64,000 nt of DNA from Labedaea rhizosphaerae. GTDB lineage: Bacteria > Actinomycetota > Actinomycetes > Mycobacteriales > Pseudonocardiaceae. The position numbers were made by a program, and so were the translations under genes. Of the stretch, positions 45,518-54,504 are shown piece after piece. How positions within the stretch are numbered: position 1 is the first letter of the stretch; each line of letters begins with the position of its first letter. The notes beneath the pieces are model-generated. The model saw only the letters and a list, made by a program, of their open reading frames with translations, searched no databases and was not told the origin of the DNA. The stretch spans positions 124,001-188,000 of the forward strand of contig NZ_SNXZ01000006.1 of the NCBI RefSeq assembly GCF_004362825.1. Direction: 5' to 3'.

Positions 45518-48019
45518 ATGGCGGGCGTGGCCGAGCGGGTCGTGCGAGTGCGAGGCACGGTCGACACCGACCGGTCCGCTCGTATGCCCGCCGAGTCCCG
45601 CTTAGCCAGGCCGGAATCCGCAATGCCACTCGATGCCGAACGGATCGCCCAGCTGGGTAGCTGGCGCCTCGACCCGAGGACGGGTGACGCCTTCCTGTCC
45701 GGTGGGCTGCGCGAGCTCGCCGGGCTGGACGCCACCGCCGGCATGGACGACCTGCTCCGGCGCGTGCACCGCGACGACCGGTCGGCGCTGAAGGCGTTCA
45801 GCGCGAAGCTGCGGATGGCCACCGACGACGAGATCCTGGAAGTCGCCGTGCGCGACTGCAGCGGCACCCGCGCCTACCAGGTGCGCGGCCGCGCGACCGT
45901 CGACGACGAGGGCGTGCCGCGGCTGCTGCACGGCACCGTGCAGGACGTCACCGACCGCCACCTCATGGAACGCCAGTTCGACCAGGACCGGCGCCTGTTC
46001 TCCGACGCGCAGCGCGTCGCGCGGCTCGGCACCTGGGAATGGCACATCGACACCGGCGAGTGCATCTGGTCCACGACGCTCTACGACATCTTCGGTGTCG
46101 CGCCGGGCACGCCCGTGACCTACGAGTCGTACCTGCAGATGGTGCACCCCGACGACGTCGGCTGGGTGCAGGAGCGCTGGGACGAGGGCGGGCGCACCGG
46201 GCAGCGGGTCGAGTGCGAGAACCGGGTCATCCGCCCGGACGGCACCGTGCGGGTGTGCTTGTGCCGCGGCGAACCGCTCGCCGAGGGCGCGGGCATCGTC
46301 ATCGGCACGGTCCAGGACGTCACCGAGCAACGTTCCATCCAGGACCGGATGCAGCGCTCCAGCCAGCGCTTCACCGACCTGCTGGCCGTCGCCCCGGTGG
46401 GCATCGGCCTCTTCGACGACGACAACCGGTTGGTCGACGCCAACGACGCGTTGTGCTCGCTGCTGGGCCGCCAGCTCGAAGCCGTGCGCGGCCTGCCGGC
46501 GGCCGAGCTGCTGCACGCCGAGGACCAGGCCGGCGAGGACGCCCCCGACCGGCACGGCCCGCTCGTCGCCGGTTTGCGGGTGCTGGCCTCCGCGTCGGGC
46601 AAGCCCGTCTACTGCGAACTGTCCTCGACCGAGTCGGTGGCCGACGACGGCCGCAAGTTCCGGCTCGTGGTGTTCTCCGACGTCACCGAGCGGCTCCGCG
46701 TCGCCCAGCAGCTGCGCTACCAGGCCACGCACGACGACCTGACCGGTCTGCCCGGGCGCACCGCGGTGAACGAGCTGCTGCGCGAGCTGCTCAGCGGCGA
46801 GCACGCCGAGCGGGTCGCGCTGCTGTTCTGCGACGTCGACAACTTCAAGCGGGTCAACGACTCCATGGGCCACGACGCCGGTGACGAGCTGATCGTCGCG
46901 CTGGCCCGGCGGCTCGAGCGCGGGCTGCCGGTGGGCTGCACCGTCGGGCGCATGTCGGGCGACGAGTACGTGGTGATCTGCGCCGACATCGACCGCGCGG
47001 GCGGTGTCGAGACCTTGACGCGGTCGGTGTCGTCGCTGCTCAAGGCGGCCGTGCCGGTGCGCGGGCAGCTGCTGCGGGTGTCGGCGTCGATCGGCGTCGC
47101 GGTGCCCGACGGCCCGGACACCACCGGCGCCGACCTGCTGCGCTTCGCCGACGCCGCCATGTTCGAGGCGAAGGCCAAGGGCGCGGGGCGGGTGGCGCTC
47201 GCCAACCCCAAGATGATCGCGTCGGCCAACAGCCAGATGTACCTGGAAGGCCAGCTGCGCGAGGCGATCGCCAACGACGGCCTCGTGCTGCACTACCAGC
47301 CGGTGGTCGGGCCGGACGGGCGCGTGCTCTCGGCCGAGGCGTTGGTCCGCTGGCCGCACCCGGAGCGCGGAATACTGCCGCCAGGGGAGTTCCTGCCGGT
47401 CGCGGAGCGCGGTGACCTGCTGCGTGAGCTGGACCGCTGGGTGCTGCGCACGGCGTTGCGCGAGGCGTCGACGTGGCCCGAGCACAGCGGGCACCCGGTG
47501 TGCGTCGCGGTGAACCTCTCCGGGCTGGTGCCCGGCGACGCGGATTTCGTCGACGTGATCGCGACTTCGGTGGTGGCGTCGGGCATCCCGTGGGACCGGG
47601 TGATCATCGAGCTCGTCGAGACCCTGCTGATCGACCTGCCCGAACGCAGCCGCACCGCGATGGACGAACTGGTCGAGCGTGGCGTGCGGTTCGCCGTCGA
47701 CGACTTCGGCACCGGCTACTCGTCGCTGGCCCGGTTGAAGGAGTTGCCGGCGCAGATCATCAAGGTCGACCGCCGCTTCGTGTCGGGCGTGGCCACCGAG
47801 TCGGCCGATTTCGCGGTGGCCCGCGCCCTGGTCGACATGGGGCGCGCGATGGGGCGCAGCTGCGTGGCCGAGGGCGTGGAGACGGCGACGCAGTTCCACG
47901 TGCTGCGGGGGATCGGCGTGGAGGCGTTCCAGGGCTGGCTGATGTCCCGGCCGATCCCGCCCGGGCAGTTCCGGCAGCTGCTGCGCAAGGGCCCGGTGCA
48001 CATCCCCGAGGGCAGCTGA
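45518..48019 (+). CDS. PAS-GGDEF-EAL cyclic-di-GMP signalling protein
   Basis: A cytoplasmic bifunctional protein that may both make and break c-di-GMP. Three PAS-type segments (about 45-145, 155-275, 285-395) precede a GGDEF domain whose signature is SGDEY (480-484), a variant still seen in active cyclases, with the metal Asp in FCDVDNFKRVND. The EAL domain is complete: AEALVRW, ELVET, DDFGTGYSSL, IKVDRRFV, AEGVET. No membrane helix is seen. The start is uncertain (ATG 45518, 45584 or 45623). It is convergent with the cation-efflux gene. Confidence 0.92.
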   Translation: MAGVAERVVRVRGTVDTDRSARMPAESRLARPESAMPLDAERIAQLGSWRLDPRTGDAFLSGGLRELAGLDATAGMDDLLRRVHRDDRSALKAFSAKLRMATDDEILEVAVRDCSGTRAYQVRGRATVDDEGVPRLLHGTVQDVTDRHLMERQFDQDRRLFSDAQRVARLGTWEWHIDTGECIWSTTLYDIFGVAPGTPVTYESYLQMVHPDDVGWVQERWDEGGRTGQRVECENRVIRPDGTVRVCLCRGEPLAEGAGIVIGTVQDVTEQRSIQDRMQRSSQRFTDLLAVAPVGIGLFDDDNRLVDANDALCSLLGRQLEAVRGLPAAELLHAEDQAGEDAPDRHGPLVAGLRVLASASGKPVYCELSSTESVADDGRKFRLVVFSDVTERLRVAQQLRYQATHDDLTGLPGRTAVNELLRELLSGEHAERVALLFCDVDNFKRVNDSMGHDAGDELIVALARRLERGLPVGCTVGRMSGDEYVVICADIDRAGGVETLTRSVSSLLKAAVPVRGQLLRVSASIGVAVPDGPDTTGADLLRFADAAMFEAKAKGAGRVALANPKMIASANSQMYLEGQLREAIANDGLVLHYQPVVGPDGRVLSAEALVRWPHPERGILPPGEFLPVAERGDLLRELDRWVLRTALREASTWPEHSGHPVCVAVNLSGLVPGDADFVDVIATSVVASGIPWDRVIIELVETLLIDLPERSRTAMDELVERGVRFAVDDFGTGYSSLARLKELPAQIIKVDRRFVSGVATESADFAVARALVDMGRAMGRSCVAEGVETATQFHVLRGIGVEAFQGWLMSRPIPPGQFRQLLRKGPVHIPEGS

Positions 48020-48020
48020 G

Positions 48021-48749
48021 TCAGCAGCACCTGTCGCCACGCCAGGCATTGCGCCCTTCATTGACGGCGACGGCGGCGATGACCATGGCGACGATCGGGT
48101 CGGCGGAGGACCAGCCGAACAGTGAGTTCACGAGGAGCCCGGCGAGCAGCACACCGGACAGGTACGTGCACAGCAACGTCTGTTTCGAGTCGGCGACCGC
48201 GCTCGCGGACCCCAGTTCGCGTCCTGCCCGGCGTTGCGCGGCGGACAGCACCGGCATGATCAGCAACGACGACGCCGCGAGCACTATCCCCGTGGTCGAG
48301 TGGTCCGCGGCCCTGGTGTCGAGCAGGGACCGGATGGAGTCCACGGTGACGTAGGCGGCCAGTGCGAAGAACGACAGCGCGATGACCTTGAGCGCGACGC
48401 GTTCCCGCTCGCGCGCGTCGGCTCCGGCGAACTGCCAGGCGACGGCCGCGGCGGAGGCGACCTCGATGACCGAGTCCAGCCCGAACCCGATCAGTGCGGT
48501 GGACGACGCGACCGTCCCCGCGGCCAGCGCCACAACGGCTTCGACGACGTTGTAGGTGATGGTGCCCGCGACCAGCCACCGCACCCGGCGGCTCAGCACG
48601 GCTCGCCGGTGCGGGTCGGGCTGGGCACAGCAGGGGCTCGTGCAGTGCGGTCCGCACCCGTCGTCGCATTCCTGCGATCCCGCGACCGGGTCGCCGATCA
48701 CGACGGGCCGCAGAGCTTGCCGCGCGCCGGCGCGAAGTTCGTCGCTCAC
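48021..48749 (-). CDS. Cation diffusion facilitator-like metal efflux protein
   Basis: 242 residues with about six transmembrane helices and the CDF core TITYNVVEAVVALAAGTVAS, FGLDSVIEVASAAAVAWQF and SADPIVAMVIAAVAVNEG. The N-terminus has a Cys/His-rich segment, CDDGCGPHCTSPCCAQPD, and the C-terminus ends RCC, both suited to soft-metal binding. GTG start overlaps the cmtR stop, so it is co-regulated with the Cd/Pb sensor. The probable role is export of cadmium, lead or zinc. Confidence 0.88.
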   Translation of the reverse strand: MSDELRAGARQALRPVVIGDPVAGSQECDDGCGPHCTSPCCAQPDPHRRAVLSRRVRWLVAGTITYNVVEAVVALAAGTVASSTALIGFGLDSVIEVASAAAVAWQFAGADARERERVALKVIALSFFALAAYVTVDSIRSLLDTRAADHSTTGIVLAASSLLIMPVLSAAQRRAGRELGSASAVADSKQTLLCTYLSGVLLAGLLVNSLFGWSSADPIVAMVIAAVAVNEGRNAWRGDRCC

Positions 48750-49105
48750 GGCGTCACCACCCCGGCCGGGCTCGAGGCGATCGACTGCTGCTCGGCCACG
48801 CACGGCGCCGCCGTGTCCACGGCGAGCACCACGTCGGCCAGCTCGGCCAGAGCGCGCGCGAGGTGCGGATCGGCGAGCTCGTATCGAACCTGACGGCCTT
48901 CGTAGGACGCGGTCACCAGCCCGCAGCCGCGCAAACAGGCGAGGTGGTTCGACACGTTCGACCGGCTCAGCGCCAGCCGCTGGGCCAGCACGGCCGGGTA
49001 ACGCTCGCCGTCGAGCAGGGCGACCAGGATCCGGCATCGCGTCGGGTCCGCCAGAGCTCGACCGATTCGGGCCAGCGCATCGCCCCGCGCCACACACTTC
49101 AGCAC
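48746..49105 (-). CDS. cmtR: ArsR/SmtB family Cd(II)/Pb(II) sensor CmtR
   Basis: 119 residues, nearly collinear with M. tuberculosis CmtR. The metal ligands Cys57 and Cys61 lie in the recognition helix (NHLACLRGCGLV) and Cys102 in the C-terminal part (APCVAEQ), at the same numbering as CmtR. The helix-turn-helix reads YPAVLAQRLALSRSNVSNHL. Metal binding releases the repressor from DNA and turns on the efflux gene that follows with a GTGA overlap. The GTG start lies 7 nt after a TACTAT -10 hexamer, so the mRNA is probably leaderless. Confidence 0.95.
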   Translation of the reverse strand: MLKCVARGDALARIGRALADPTRCRILVALLDGERYPAVLAQRLALSRSNVSNHLACLRGCGLVTASYEGRQVRYELADPHLARALAELADVVLAVDTAAPCVAEQQSIASSPAGVVTP

Positions 49106-49135
49106 GCGGAAGATAGTACAGCCATAGCTGAACTG
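49106..49135 (-). promoter_or_regulatory. cmtR promoter and probable operator
   Basis: On the minus strand TACTAT (49118-49113) is 7 nt before the GTG start. The AT-rich segment around it (ATAGTACAGCCATAGCT on the plus strand) contains related half-sites ATAGT and ATAGC and is the likely CmtR-binding site by position. Confidence 0.55.
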
Positions 49136-49345
49136 GTCAGCTGGAAGCGGAACCGGGACGCGATGCGCCGGGCGTCACCGCCGCGAGTGACGGGAATTGG
49201 GCCGTCGCCGCGCTGCTCGCAACGCGGAAGGGTCGCGATTGGGACATCACATTGTGAAACGTGGTGCCACTGTCGGTGGGGCGATATAGGGTCTGCTGAC
49301 CACGCGGCGGCCGGCGAGTGGCCGTCACGACCGGAAGGATCTCGG

Positions 49346-50461
49346 GTGATCGAGTTCCGGGACGTGACCAAGCGGTATCCCGATGGGACGGTCGCGGTCG
49401 ACGAGCTCTCCCTTTCCGTGGAAGCGGGCACCATCACGGTGTTCGTCGGCCCGTCGGGGTGCGGCAAGACCACGTCACTGCGCATGGTCAACCGCATGAT
49501 CGAGGCCACCTCGGGTCAGGTGCTGGTCGACGGCCAGGACGTGGCGAAGCAGAAGCCCGCGCAACTGCGCCGCGGCATCGGTTACGTCATCCAGCAGGCA
49601 GGCCTCTTCCCGCACCGCACCGTGCTCGACAACGTGGCCACCGTGCCGCTGCTCTCGGGCTGGTCCAAGGCGAAGGCACGCACCCGCGCGAGCGAACTGC
49701 TCGAACTGGTCGGGCTGCCCGTCGAGTTCGGCAAGCGTTACCCCGCACAGCTTTCCGGTGGTCAGCAGCAGCGCGTCGGCGTGGCCCGCGCGCTGGCCGC
49801 CGATCCGCCGATCCTGCTCATGGACGAGCCGTTCTCCGCGGTCGATCCCGTTGTGCGCGAAGGCTTGCAGGACGAGTTGCTGCGGCTGCAGGCCGAATTG
49901 GACAAGACCATCGTCTTCGTCACCCACGACATCGACGAGGCGATCAAGCTCGGCGAGAAGGTCGCGGTGTTCCGCGTCGGCGGCAAGCTCGCCCAGTACG
50001 CCGAGCCGGCCGAGTTGCTGCGCGCGCCCGCCGACGAGTTCGTGTCGAGCTTCGTCGGCCGCGACCGCGGCTACCGCGGCCTGGGCTTCCTGTCCGCGGA
50101 CGGGATCGCCGTGGAGCAACTGGAAACCGTGCCGGTCGGCGCCGCGGTGCCGACCACGAACGACTGGGTCCTGGTCGTCGACGGCGAGCGCAAGCCGGTC
50201 GGGTGGCTGCGCCCCGGCTCGTCGTCCACTGTGGACGGCACGGTGACCGCGGACGGCCTGGAGCCCGGCGGTTCGCTCTACGACGTCGAGGGCGGCAACG
50301 GCACCACGGGTTCCTTGCGCAGTGCCATGGACGCCGCCTTGTCCTCGCCCTCCGGGCACGGCGTGGCGGTCGACGGCAGCGGGGCCGTGGTCGGCCGGGT
50401 CAGCGCGGAATCCGTGCTGGCGGCGCTGTCCAAGGCCCGCGAACAGGCGGCCACCGCATGA
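49346..50461 (+). CDS. Osmoprotectant (glycine betaine/choline) ABC transporter ATP-binding protein
   Basis: ATPase of an OpuC/ProV-type uptake system. Walker A GPSGCGKTT (about 36-44), Q-loop VIQQAGLFPHRT, signature LSGGQQQRVGVARAL, Walker B ILLMDEPFSAVDP, H-loop FVTHDIDEA. A C-terminal CBS-like regulatory region (about 240-371) is present, as in OpuCA, where it senses ionic strength or c-di-AMP. GGAAGGA precedes the GTG. First gene of a four-gene operon, with a 4-nt overlap to the permease. Confidence 0.92.
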   Translation: MIEFRDVTKRYPDGTVAVDELSLSVEAGTITVFVGPSGCGKTTSLRMVNRMIEATSGQVLVDGQDVAKQKPAQLRRGIGYVIQQAGLFPHRTVLDNVATVPLLSGWSKAKARTRASELLELVGLPVEFGKRYPAQLSGGQQQRVGVARALAADPPILLMDEPFSAVDPVVREGLQDELLRLQAELDKTIVFVTHDIDEAIKLGEKVAVFRVGGKLAQYAEPAELLRAPADEFVSSFVGRDRGYRGLGFLSADGIAVEQLETVPVGAAVPTTNDWVLVVDGERKPVGWLRPGSSSTVDGTVTADGLEPGGSLYDVEGGNGTTGSLRSAMDAALSSPSGHGVAVDGSGAVVGRVSAESVLAALSKAREQAATA

Positions 50462-51120
50462 CCTGGGTCAGCGACCACTTCGGACAGCTGCTGCAGGTCT
50501 CCGGGCAACACCTGGTGCTCGCGCTGCTCCCGGTGCTGATCGGGTTCGTCCTCTCGGTGCCGCTGGGCTGGGTCGCGCACCGCTGGCGGCTGGCCCGCAC
50601 GATCCTGATCCCGCTTTCCGGGCTGCTGTACACGATCCCGTCGCTGGCGTTGTTCGTCGTGATGCCCGCGCTGATCGGCACCCGCATCCTCGACCCGCTG
50701 AACGTGCAGGTGGCGCTGACCATCTACACGATCGCGCTGCTGGTCCGCTCGGTCGCCGACGCGCTCGACGCCGTGCCGGGCCACGTGGTCGCCGCGGCCA
50801 ACGCGATGGGCTTCGGGCAGCTGCGCCGGTTCTTCACCGTCGACCTGCCGCTGTCGGTGCCCGTGCTCACCGCGGGCGTGCGCGTGGCGGCGGTGACCAA
50901 CATCAGCCTCGCCAGCATCGGCGCGATCATCGGCGTGGAGAGCCTCGGCTCGTTCCTGACCGAAGGCTTCAACCGCACCAACTACCCGGAGATCATCGCG
51001 GGCATCGTCGCGATCCTGGTGCTGGCCCTGGTCGTCGACGCCCTCCTGCTGCTGGTCGGCAAGCTGATCACGCCGTGGACCCGCGCCACGCGCGGCGCGA
51101 GCAAGGGGGCATCGGCGTGA
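50458..51120 (+). CDS. Osmoprotectant ABC transporter permease 1
   Basis: 220-residue membrane permease of the OpuCB/ProW type with about five helices. The conserved EAA-like loop reads VPGHVVAAANAMGFGQLRRF, then LPLSVPVLTAGVRVAAVTN and IGAIIGVESLGSFLTEGF. ATG overlaps the ATPase stop (ATGA) and its stop overlaps the next permease (GTGA), giving tight coupling. Confidence 0.92.
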   Translation: MTWVSDHFGQLLQVSGQHLVLALLPVLIGFVLSVPLGWVAHRWRLARTILIPLSGLLYTIPSLALFVVMPALIGTRILDPLNVQVALTIYTIALLVRSVADALDAVPGHVVAAANAMGFGQLRRFFTVDLPLSVPVLTAGVRVAAVTNISLASIGAIIGVESLGSFLTEGFNRTNYPEIIAGIVAILVLALVVDALLLLVGKLITPWTRATRGASKGASA

Positions 51121-51845
51121 ACGCGATCTGGGCCTGGCTGACCGACCCGCTGAACTGGTCGGGCTACGCGGGCATCCCCGTGCGCATCGGCGAGCACCTG
51201 ACCTACACCGCCATCGCGGTGCTGATCGCCGCGGTGATCGCCCTGCCGCTGGGGCTCTACGTCGGGCACACCGGGCGCGGCTCGTTCGTCGTGGTCGGCG
51301 TCGTGAACTCGTTCCGCGCACTGCCCGAACTGGGTCTGCTGATCCTGCTGGTGCTGGTCATGGGGGTCGCGCTCGCGCTGCAGGCGGTCACCATCGCCCT
51401 GGTCGCGCTGGCGATCCCGCCGCTGCTCGCGGGCACCTACTCCGGTGTGCGCAACGTCGACCCGGAGGTGGTGGACGCGGCCCGCGGCATGGGCATGTCC
51501 GAGCTGAAGATCGCGCTGACCGTGGAGCTGCCGATCGCGTTGCCGCTGATCATCGGCGGGTTGCGCGCGGCGACCCTGCAGGTCATCGCCACCGCGACGA
51601 TCGCGGCCTACGTGACCCTGGGTGGTCTCGGCCGCTTCATCCTCGACGGTCTCGCCTTCCACGACTACGCCTCCATGGCGGGTGGTGCCGTGTTGATCGC
51701 GGCGCTGGCCATCGTGGTGGAGGCCATCCTGACCGTCGTCCAACGCCTCGCCGTGTCGCCTGGATTGCGCACGGCGCGGACCCGCCGGCGCGCGACGCGG
51801 GCCAGTTCCGAACCGGTCGCCGAGGCGGCCGGCGCACAAGCATGA
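51117..51845 (+). CDS. Osmoprotectant ABC transporter permease 2
   Basis: 242-residue second permease. EAA-like loop: VDPEVVDAARGMGMSELKIA, then VELPIALPLIIGGLRAATLQ and VTLGGLGRFILDGLAFHDY. About five helices, with a basic C-terminal tail (RTARTRRRATRAS). Heterodimer partner of the preceding permease. GTG start by 4-nt overlap; 10 bp separates it from the binding-protein gene. Confidence 0.92.
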   Translation: MNAIWAWLTDPLNWSGYAGIPVRIGEHLTYTAIAVLIAAVIALPLGLYVGHTGRGSFVVVGVVNSFRALPELGLLILLVLVMGVALALQAVTIALVALAIPPLLAGTYSGVRNVDPEVVDAARGMGMSELKIALTVELPIALPLIIGGLRAATLQVIATATIAAYVTLGGLGRFILDGLAFHDYASMAGGAVLIAALAIVVEAILTVVQRLAVSPGLRTARTRRRATRASSEPVAEAAGAQA

Positions 51846-51855
51846 GGAGTTCTCG

Positions 51856-52803
51856 ATGAAACGCGTATTCGCCGGTGTCGTCGCCGTCACCGCGGCGCTC
51901 ACCCTGTCCGCGTGCGGCGGGTCGTCCGACCCGCTCAGCAACACCCCGGCCGGTGGTCCCAGCAAGGCGCCGACCACGGCGGCCGCGGACCCGGCGTCGC
52001 TGACGGTCGGTTCCGCGAACTTCCCGGAGAGCCAGCTGCTCGCCGAGATCTACGCGGGCGCGCTGGAAGCCAAGGGCATCAAGGTCAGCAAGAAGCCCAA
52101 CATCGGCAGCCGCGAGACCTACATCCCGGCGTTGCAGGACGGGTCGATCGACCTGATCCCGGAGTACTCCGGCACCTTGCTGCAGTACTTCGACAAGTCG
52201 GCGAAGGAGACCTCCGACGCGGATGTCTACACGGCGTTGCAGCAGAAGGTCCCCGCGCCGCTGATCGTGCTGGACAAGTCGGCGGCCGAGGACAAGGACG
52301 CCGTGGTGGTCACCAAGGAGACCGCCACCAAGTGGAACCTCAAGACCATCGCCGACCTGGCCCCGCACGGCGGTGAGGTGACCTTCGGTGGTCCGCCGGA
52401 GTTCCAGAAGCGCCCGGACGGCATCCCCGGCCTGCAGAAGAACTACGGCCTGCAGATCAAGGGCTACAAGTCGCTCGACGCGGGCGGCCCGCTGACGGTG
52501 AACGCGCTCAAGACCGGCGTGGTCCAGGCGGCCGACCTCTTCACCACCGACCCGTCGATCACGGCGAACAACTTCGTGGTGCTCGAGGACCCGAAGAGCA
52601 ACTTCGCGGCGCAGAGCGTGCTGCCGCTGATCAACTCGTCGAAGGTGGGTCCGAAGGTCAAGGCGGCGTTGAACGCGGTGTCGGCCAAGCTGACCACGGA
52701 CACGCTGATCGAGCTGAACGGCAAGCTCAACGCCCCGAGCAAGCCGGACCCGGCGGCCGTGGCCGCGGAATGGCTGAAGGCCCAGGGCCTGGACAAGGGC
52801 TGA
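51856..52803 (+). CDS. Glycine betaine/osmoprotectant-binding lipoprotein
   Basis: Substrate-binding lipoprotein of the OpuAC/OsmX type (315 residues). Signal peptide with lipobox LTLSAC, lipidated at about Cys20. Mature domain: LTVGSANFPESQLLAEIYAG, SRETYIPALQDGSIDLIPEYSGTLLQYF in two parts, and the second-lobe DLFTTDPSITANNFVVLED. It delivers betaine, choline or a related compound to the two permeases. Ends the operon, with a U-tract terminator. Confidence 0.92.
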   Translation: MKRVFAGVVAVTAALTLSACGGSSDPLSNTPAGGPSKAPTTAAADPASLTVGSANFPESQLLAEIYAGALEAKGIKVSKKPNIGSRETYIPALQDGSIDLIPEYSGTLLQYFDKSAKETSDADVYTALQQKVPAPLIVLDKSAAEDKDAVVVTKETATKWNLKTIADLAPHGGEVTFGGPPEFQKRPDGIPGLQKNYGLQIKGYKSLDAGGPLTVNALKTGVVQAADLFTTDPSITANNFVVLEDPKSNFAAQSVLPLINSSKVGPKVKAALNAVSAKLTTDTLIELNGKLNAPSKPDPAAVAAEWLKAQGLDKG

Positions 52804-52820
52804 GAATCGCAGGAACCAGC

Positions 52821-52856
52821 GCCCACGGCCACTCGTTGAGTGGCCGTGGGCGTTTT
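52821..52856 (+). terminator. Intrinsic terminator of the osmoprotectant operon
   Basis: GCCCACGGCCACTC (52821-52834) pairs with GAGTGGCCGTGGGC (52838-52851) around GTT, followed by TTTT. It begins 18 nt after the binding-protein stop. A canonical rho-independent terminator. Confidence 0.92.
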
Positions 52857-52860
52857 GCTG

Positions 52861-53151
52861 ATGGAACTCCTGGGGCCGCTCAGCATCATCCTGTTGATGA
52901 TCGTCGGTATTTACGAGTCCCGGGCGCGCAAGGCCGGTAAACGCGGGAACCACCGCACTTTGTCGGCCACCTATGCCGACGAGGTCACGGCCTTCTTCTA
53001 CGGTTCCAAGCGCATGCAGCTCGAGCACCGCGACTCCATGTCGATGATGCGGGACGAGGAATCGCAGGGCGCGCCGCCGGAACACGGCGTGGACCTCGAC
53101 CGCGGCACCTTCCGCGCCGACCGCCTCGGCAAGGCTCAGCCGACCGAGTGA
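52861..53151 (+). CDS. DUF6191 family small membrane protein
   Basis: 96 residues with an N-terminal transmembrane helix (LLGPLSIILLMIVGIYES) and a soluble tail with SATYADEVTAFFYGSKRMQLEHRD and GVDLDRGTF, a pattern I recognise as the actinobacterial DUF6191 family of unknown function. The ATG at 52861 lies right after the terminator T-tract. Its 3' end overlaps the convergent IclR gene by 16 bp. Confidence 0.72.
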   Translation: MELLGPLSIILLMIVGIYESRARKAGKRGNHRTLSATYADEVTAFFYGSKRMQLEHRDSMSMMRDEESQGAPPEHGVDLDRGTFRADRLGKAQPTE

Positions 53152-53933
53152 CCGCCGACCCGCGAGGTCAGCTCCGCGGCCACCGCCCGCACGTCCGCCG
53201 CGACGTCCGGCCAATCGGCGCCACAAGGCCCTGCGTCACAAGACTCTGGGCATTCGTGCCGGAACGTCGCCGACACCGCGGCGATCGCCCGTTCCCCGTG
53301 GTCGAAGACGCACGCGGCCACTGACGCCAGGCCGGCCGTCACGAACCCGTCCTCGACGGCCCACCCCCGTTGCCGCACCGCCGCCAGGTCCCGCCGCAAC
53401 TCCGGCAACGACCGCGCACCGCGCCCGGTCCGCTCGACGAAACTGGCCCGGTCCGGGAACAACACCCGCACCTGCGCGGCCGGCAGGTAGGCCAGCATCG
53501 CCCGCCCCGACGCGGGCAGGTGCGCGGACAACCGCACCCCCACGTCGGTCACCGTCGTGTTCGGCCGGGCGGGCAGCTCCCGCAGCAGGTAGACGATCTC
53601 CCGCCCGTGCAGCACGCCGAGGTGCGCGGTGTGCCCGGTGCGGTCCACCAGCCGGCGCAGCAACGGCCGGGCCAGCCGCTCCAGCGGGTCGTGGCGCAGG
53701 TAGGCCGACCCCAGCTCGAACGCGGCCAGCCCGAGCCCGTACCGGTGCTCCTCCGGCAGGTGGGTGACGAAACCGGCCTCGGCCAGCTCGGTGAGCAGGT
53801 GATACGTGGTCGAGCGGGGCAGGGCGAGCTCCCGCGCCACCGCCGCCGCGGTGACCGGCCCCGCCTTCCCGGCCAGCAACCGCAGCACGGCCAGGCCGCG
53901 GCGCAGCGCGGGCACATCCGAACTGCTCGCCAC
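53136..53933 (-). CDS. IclR family transcriptional regulator
   Basis: 265 residues. The N-terminal winged helix has VPALRRGLAVLRLLAGKAG, TAAAVARELALPRSTTYHLL and LAEAGFVTH. The IclR effector domain has VLHGREIVYLLRELPARPN, PASGRAMLAYLPAAQV, and a C-terminal GLASVAACVFDHGERAIAAV. GTG at 53933 is preferred, with AGGG 8 nt upstream; longer starts run into the divergent sigma-factor promoter. Target unknown. It is also the nearest regulator to the hut genes, about 4 kb away, but no direct evidence links them. Confidence 0.87.
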   Translation of the reverse strand: MASSSDVPALRRGLAVLRLLAGKAGPVTAAAVARELALPRSTTYHLLTELAEAGFVTHLPEEHRYGLGLAAFELGSAYLRHDPLERLARPLLRRLVDRTGHTAHLGVLHGREIVYLLRELPARPNTTVTDVGVRLSAHLPASGRAMLAYLPAAQVRVLFPDRASFVERTGRGARSLPELRRDLAAVRQRGWAVEDGFVTAGLASVAACVFDHGERAIAAVSATFRHECPESCDAGPCGADWPDVAADVRAVAAELTSRVGGHSVG

Positions 53934-54009
53934 GAATGTCACCCTACGGCTCAACATCTCGGGTGCCTGGCGACGTTCTAGTGGGGCGAACGAACGAAAG
54001 GGGGTGCCA

Positions 54010-54504
54010 GTGCAGAGCTTCGAGCAATTCGCGACCGAGCGGGCGGCCACGCTGCTGCGCTACGCCACCGCGTTGACGTGCGACCCGGATCTCGCTCAGG
54101 ACGTCGTCCAGGACACCCTGCTGCGGGTGCAGCCGCGGTGGCCGCGGATCGGCGCGATGGACGCACCGCTGGCGTACGTCAAACGCATGGTCACCAACGA
54201 ATACCTGTCGTGGCGCCGGCGCAAGGCGGTGCGCGAGATCTCGACCGGGCACGGCGGCGTCGAGGTGGCCCTCGCCGATCCGGCCACCGACTACGACGAA
54301 CGCGACGCGATGCTCGCCCGGATCGCCGTGCTGCCACCGAAACAGCGGGCCACCGTGGTGCTCCGCTACTACGACAACCGCACCGACGCCGAGATCGCCG
54401 AGATCCTCGGCTGCCGGTCGGGCACGGTGCGCAGCCACCTGTCGCACGCCATGGCCGCGCTGCGCGCAAACGACGTCGTGACAACCGTGAAGGAGGGACG
54501 ATGA
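54010..54504 (+). CDS. SigE family ECF sigma factor, copy 1
   Basis: 164-residue ECF sigma factor of the actinobacterial SigE-like family. Region 2: TLLRYATALTCDPDLAQDVV and AYVKRMVTNEYLSWRRRKA. Region 4: LPPKQRATVVLRYYDNRTDAE and SGTVRSHLSHAMAALR. AAGGGGGTG lies 3-4 nt before the GTG. The next gene overlaps by 4 nt and encodes a membrane protein that may be its anti-sigma factor. A close paralogue sits at 56640. Confidence 0.92.
   Translation: MQSFEQFATERAATLLRYATALTCDPDLAQDVVQDTLLRVQPRWPRIGAMDAPLAYVKRMVTNEYLSWRRRKAVREISTGHGGVEVALADPATDYDERDAMLARIAVLPPKQRATVVLRYYDNRTDAEIAEILGCRSGTVRSHLSHAMAALRANDVVTTVKEGR

Noticed and set aside
45525-45560. GGCGGGCGTGGCCGAGCGG looked like the start of a tRNA-Leu or tRNA-Ser
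   Set aside because: No matching acceptor arm, anticodon arm or GGTTCRA T-loop follows at the right distance; the sequence reads as the coding start of the PAS-GGDEF-EAL gene.
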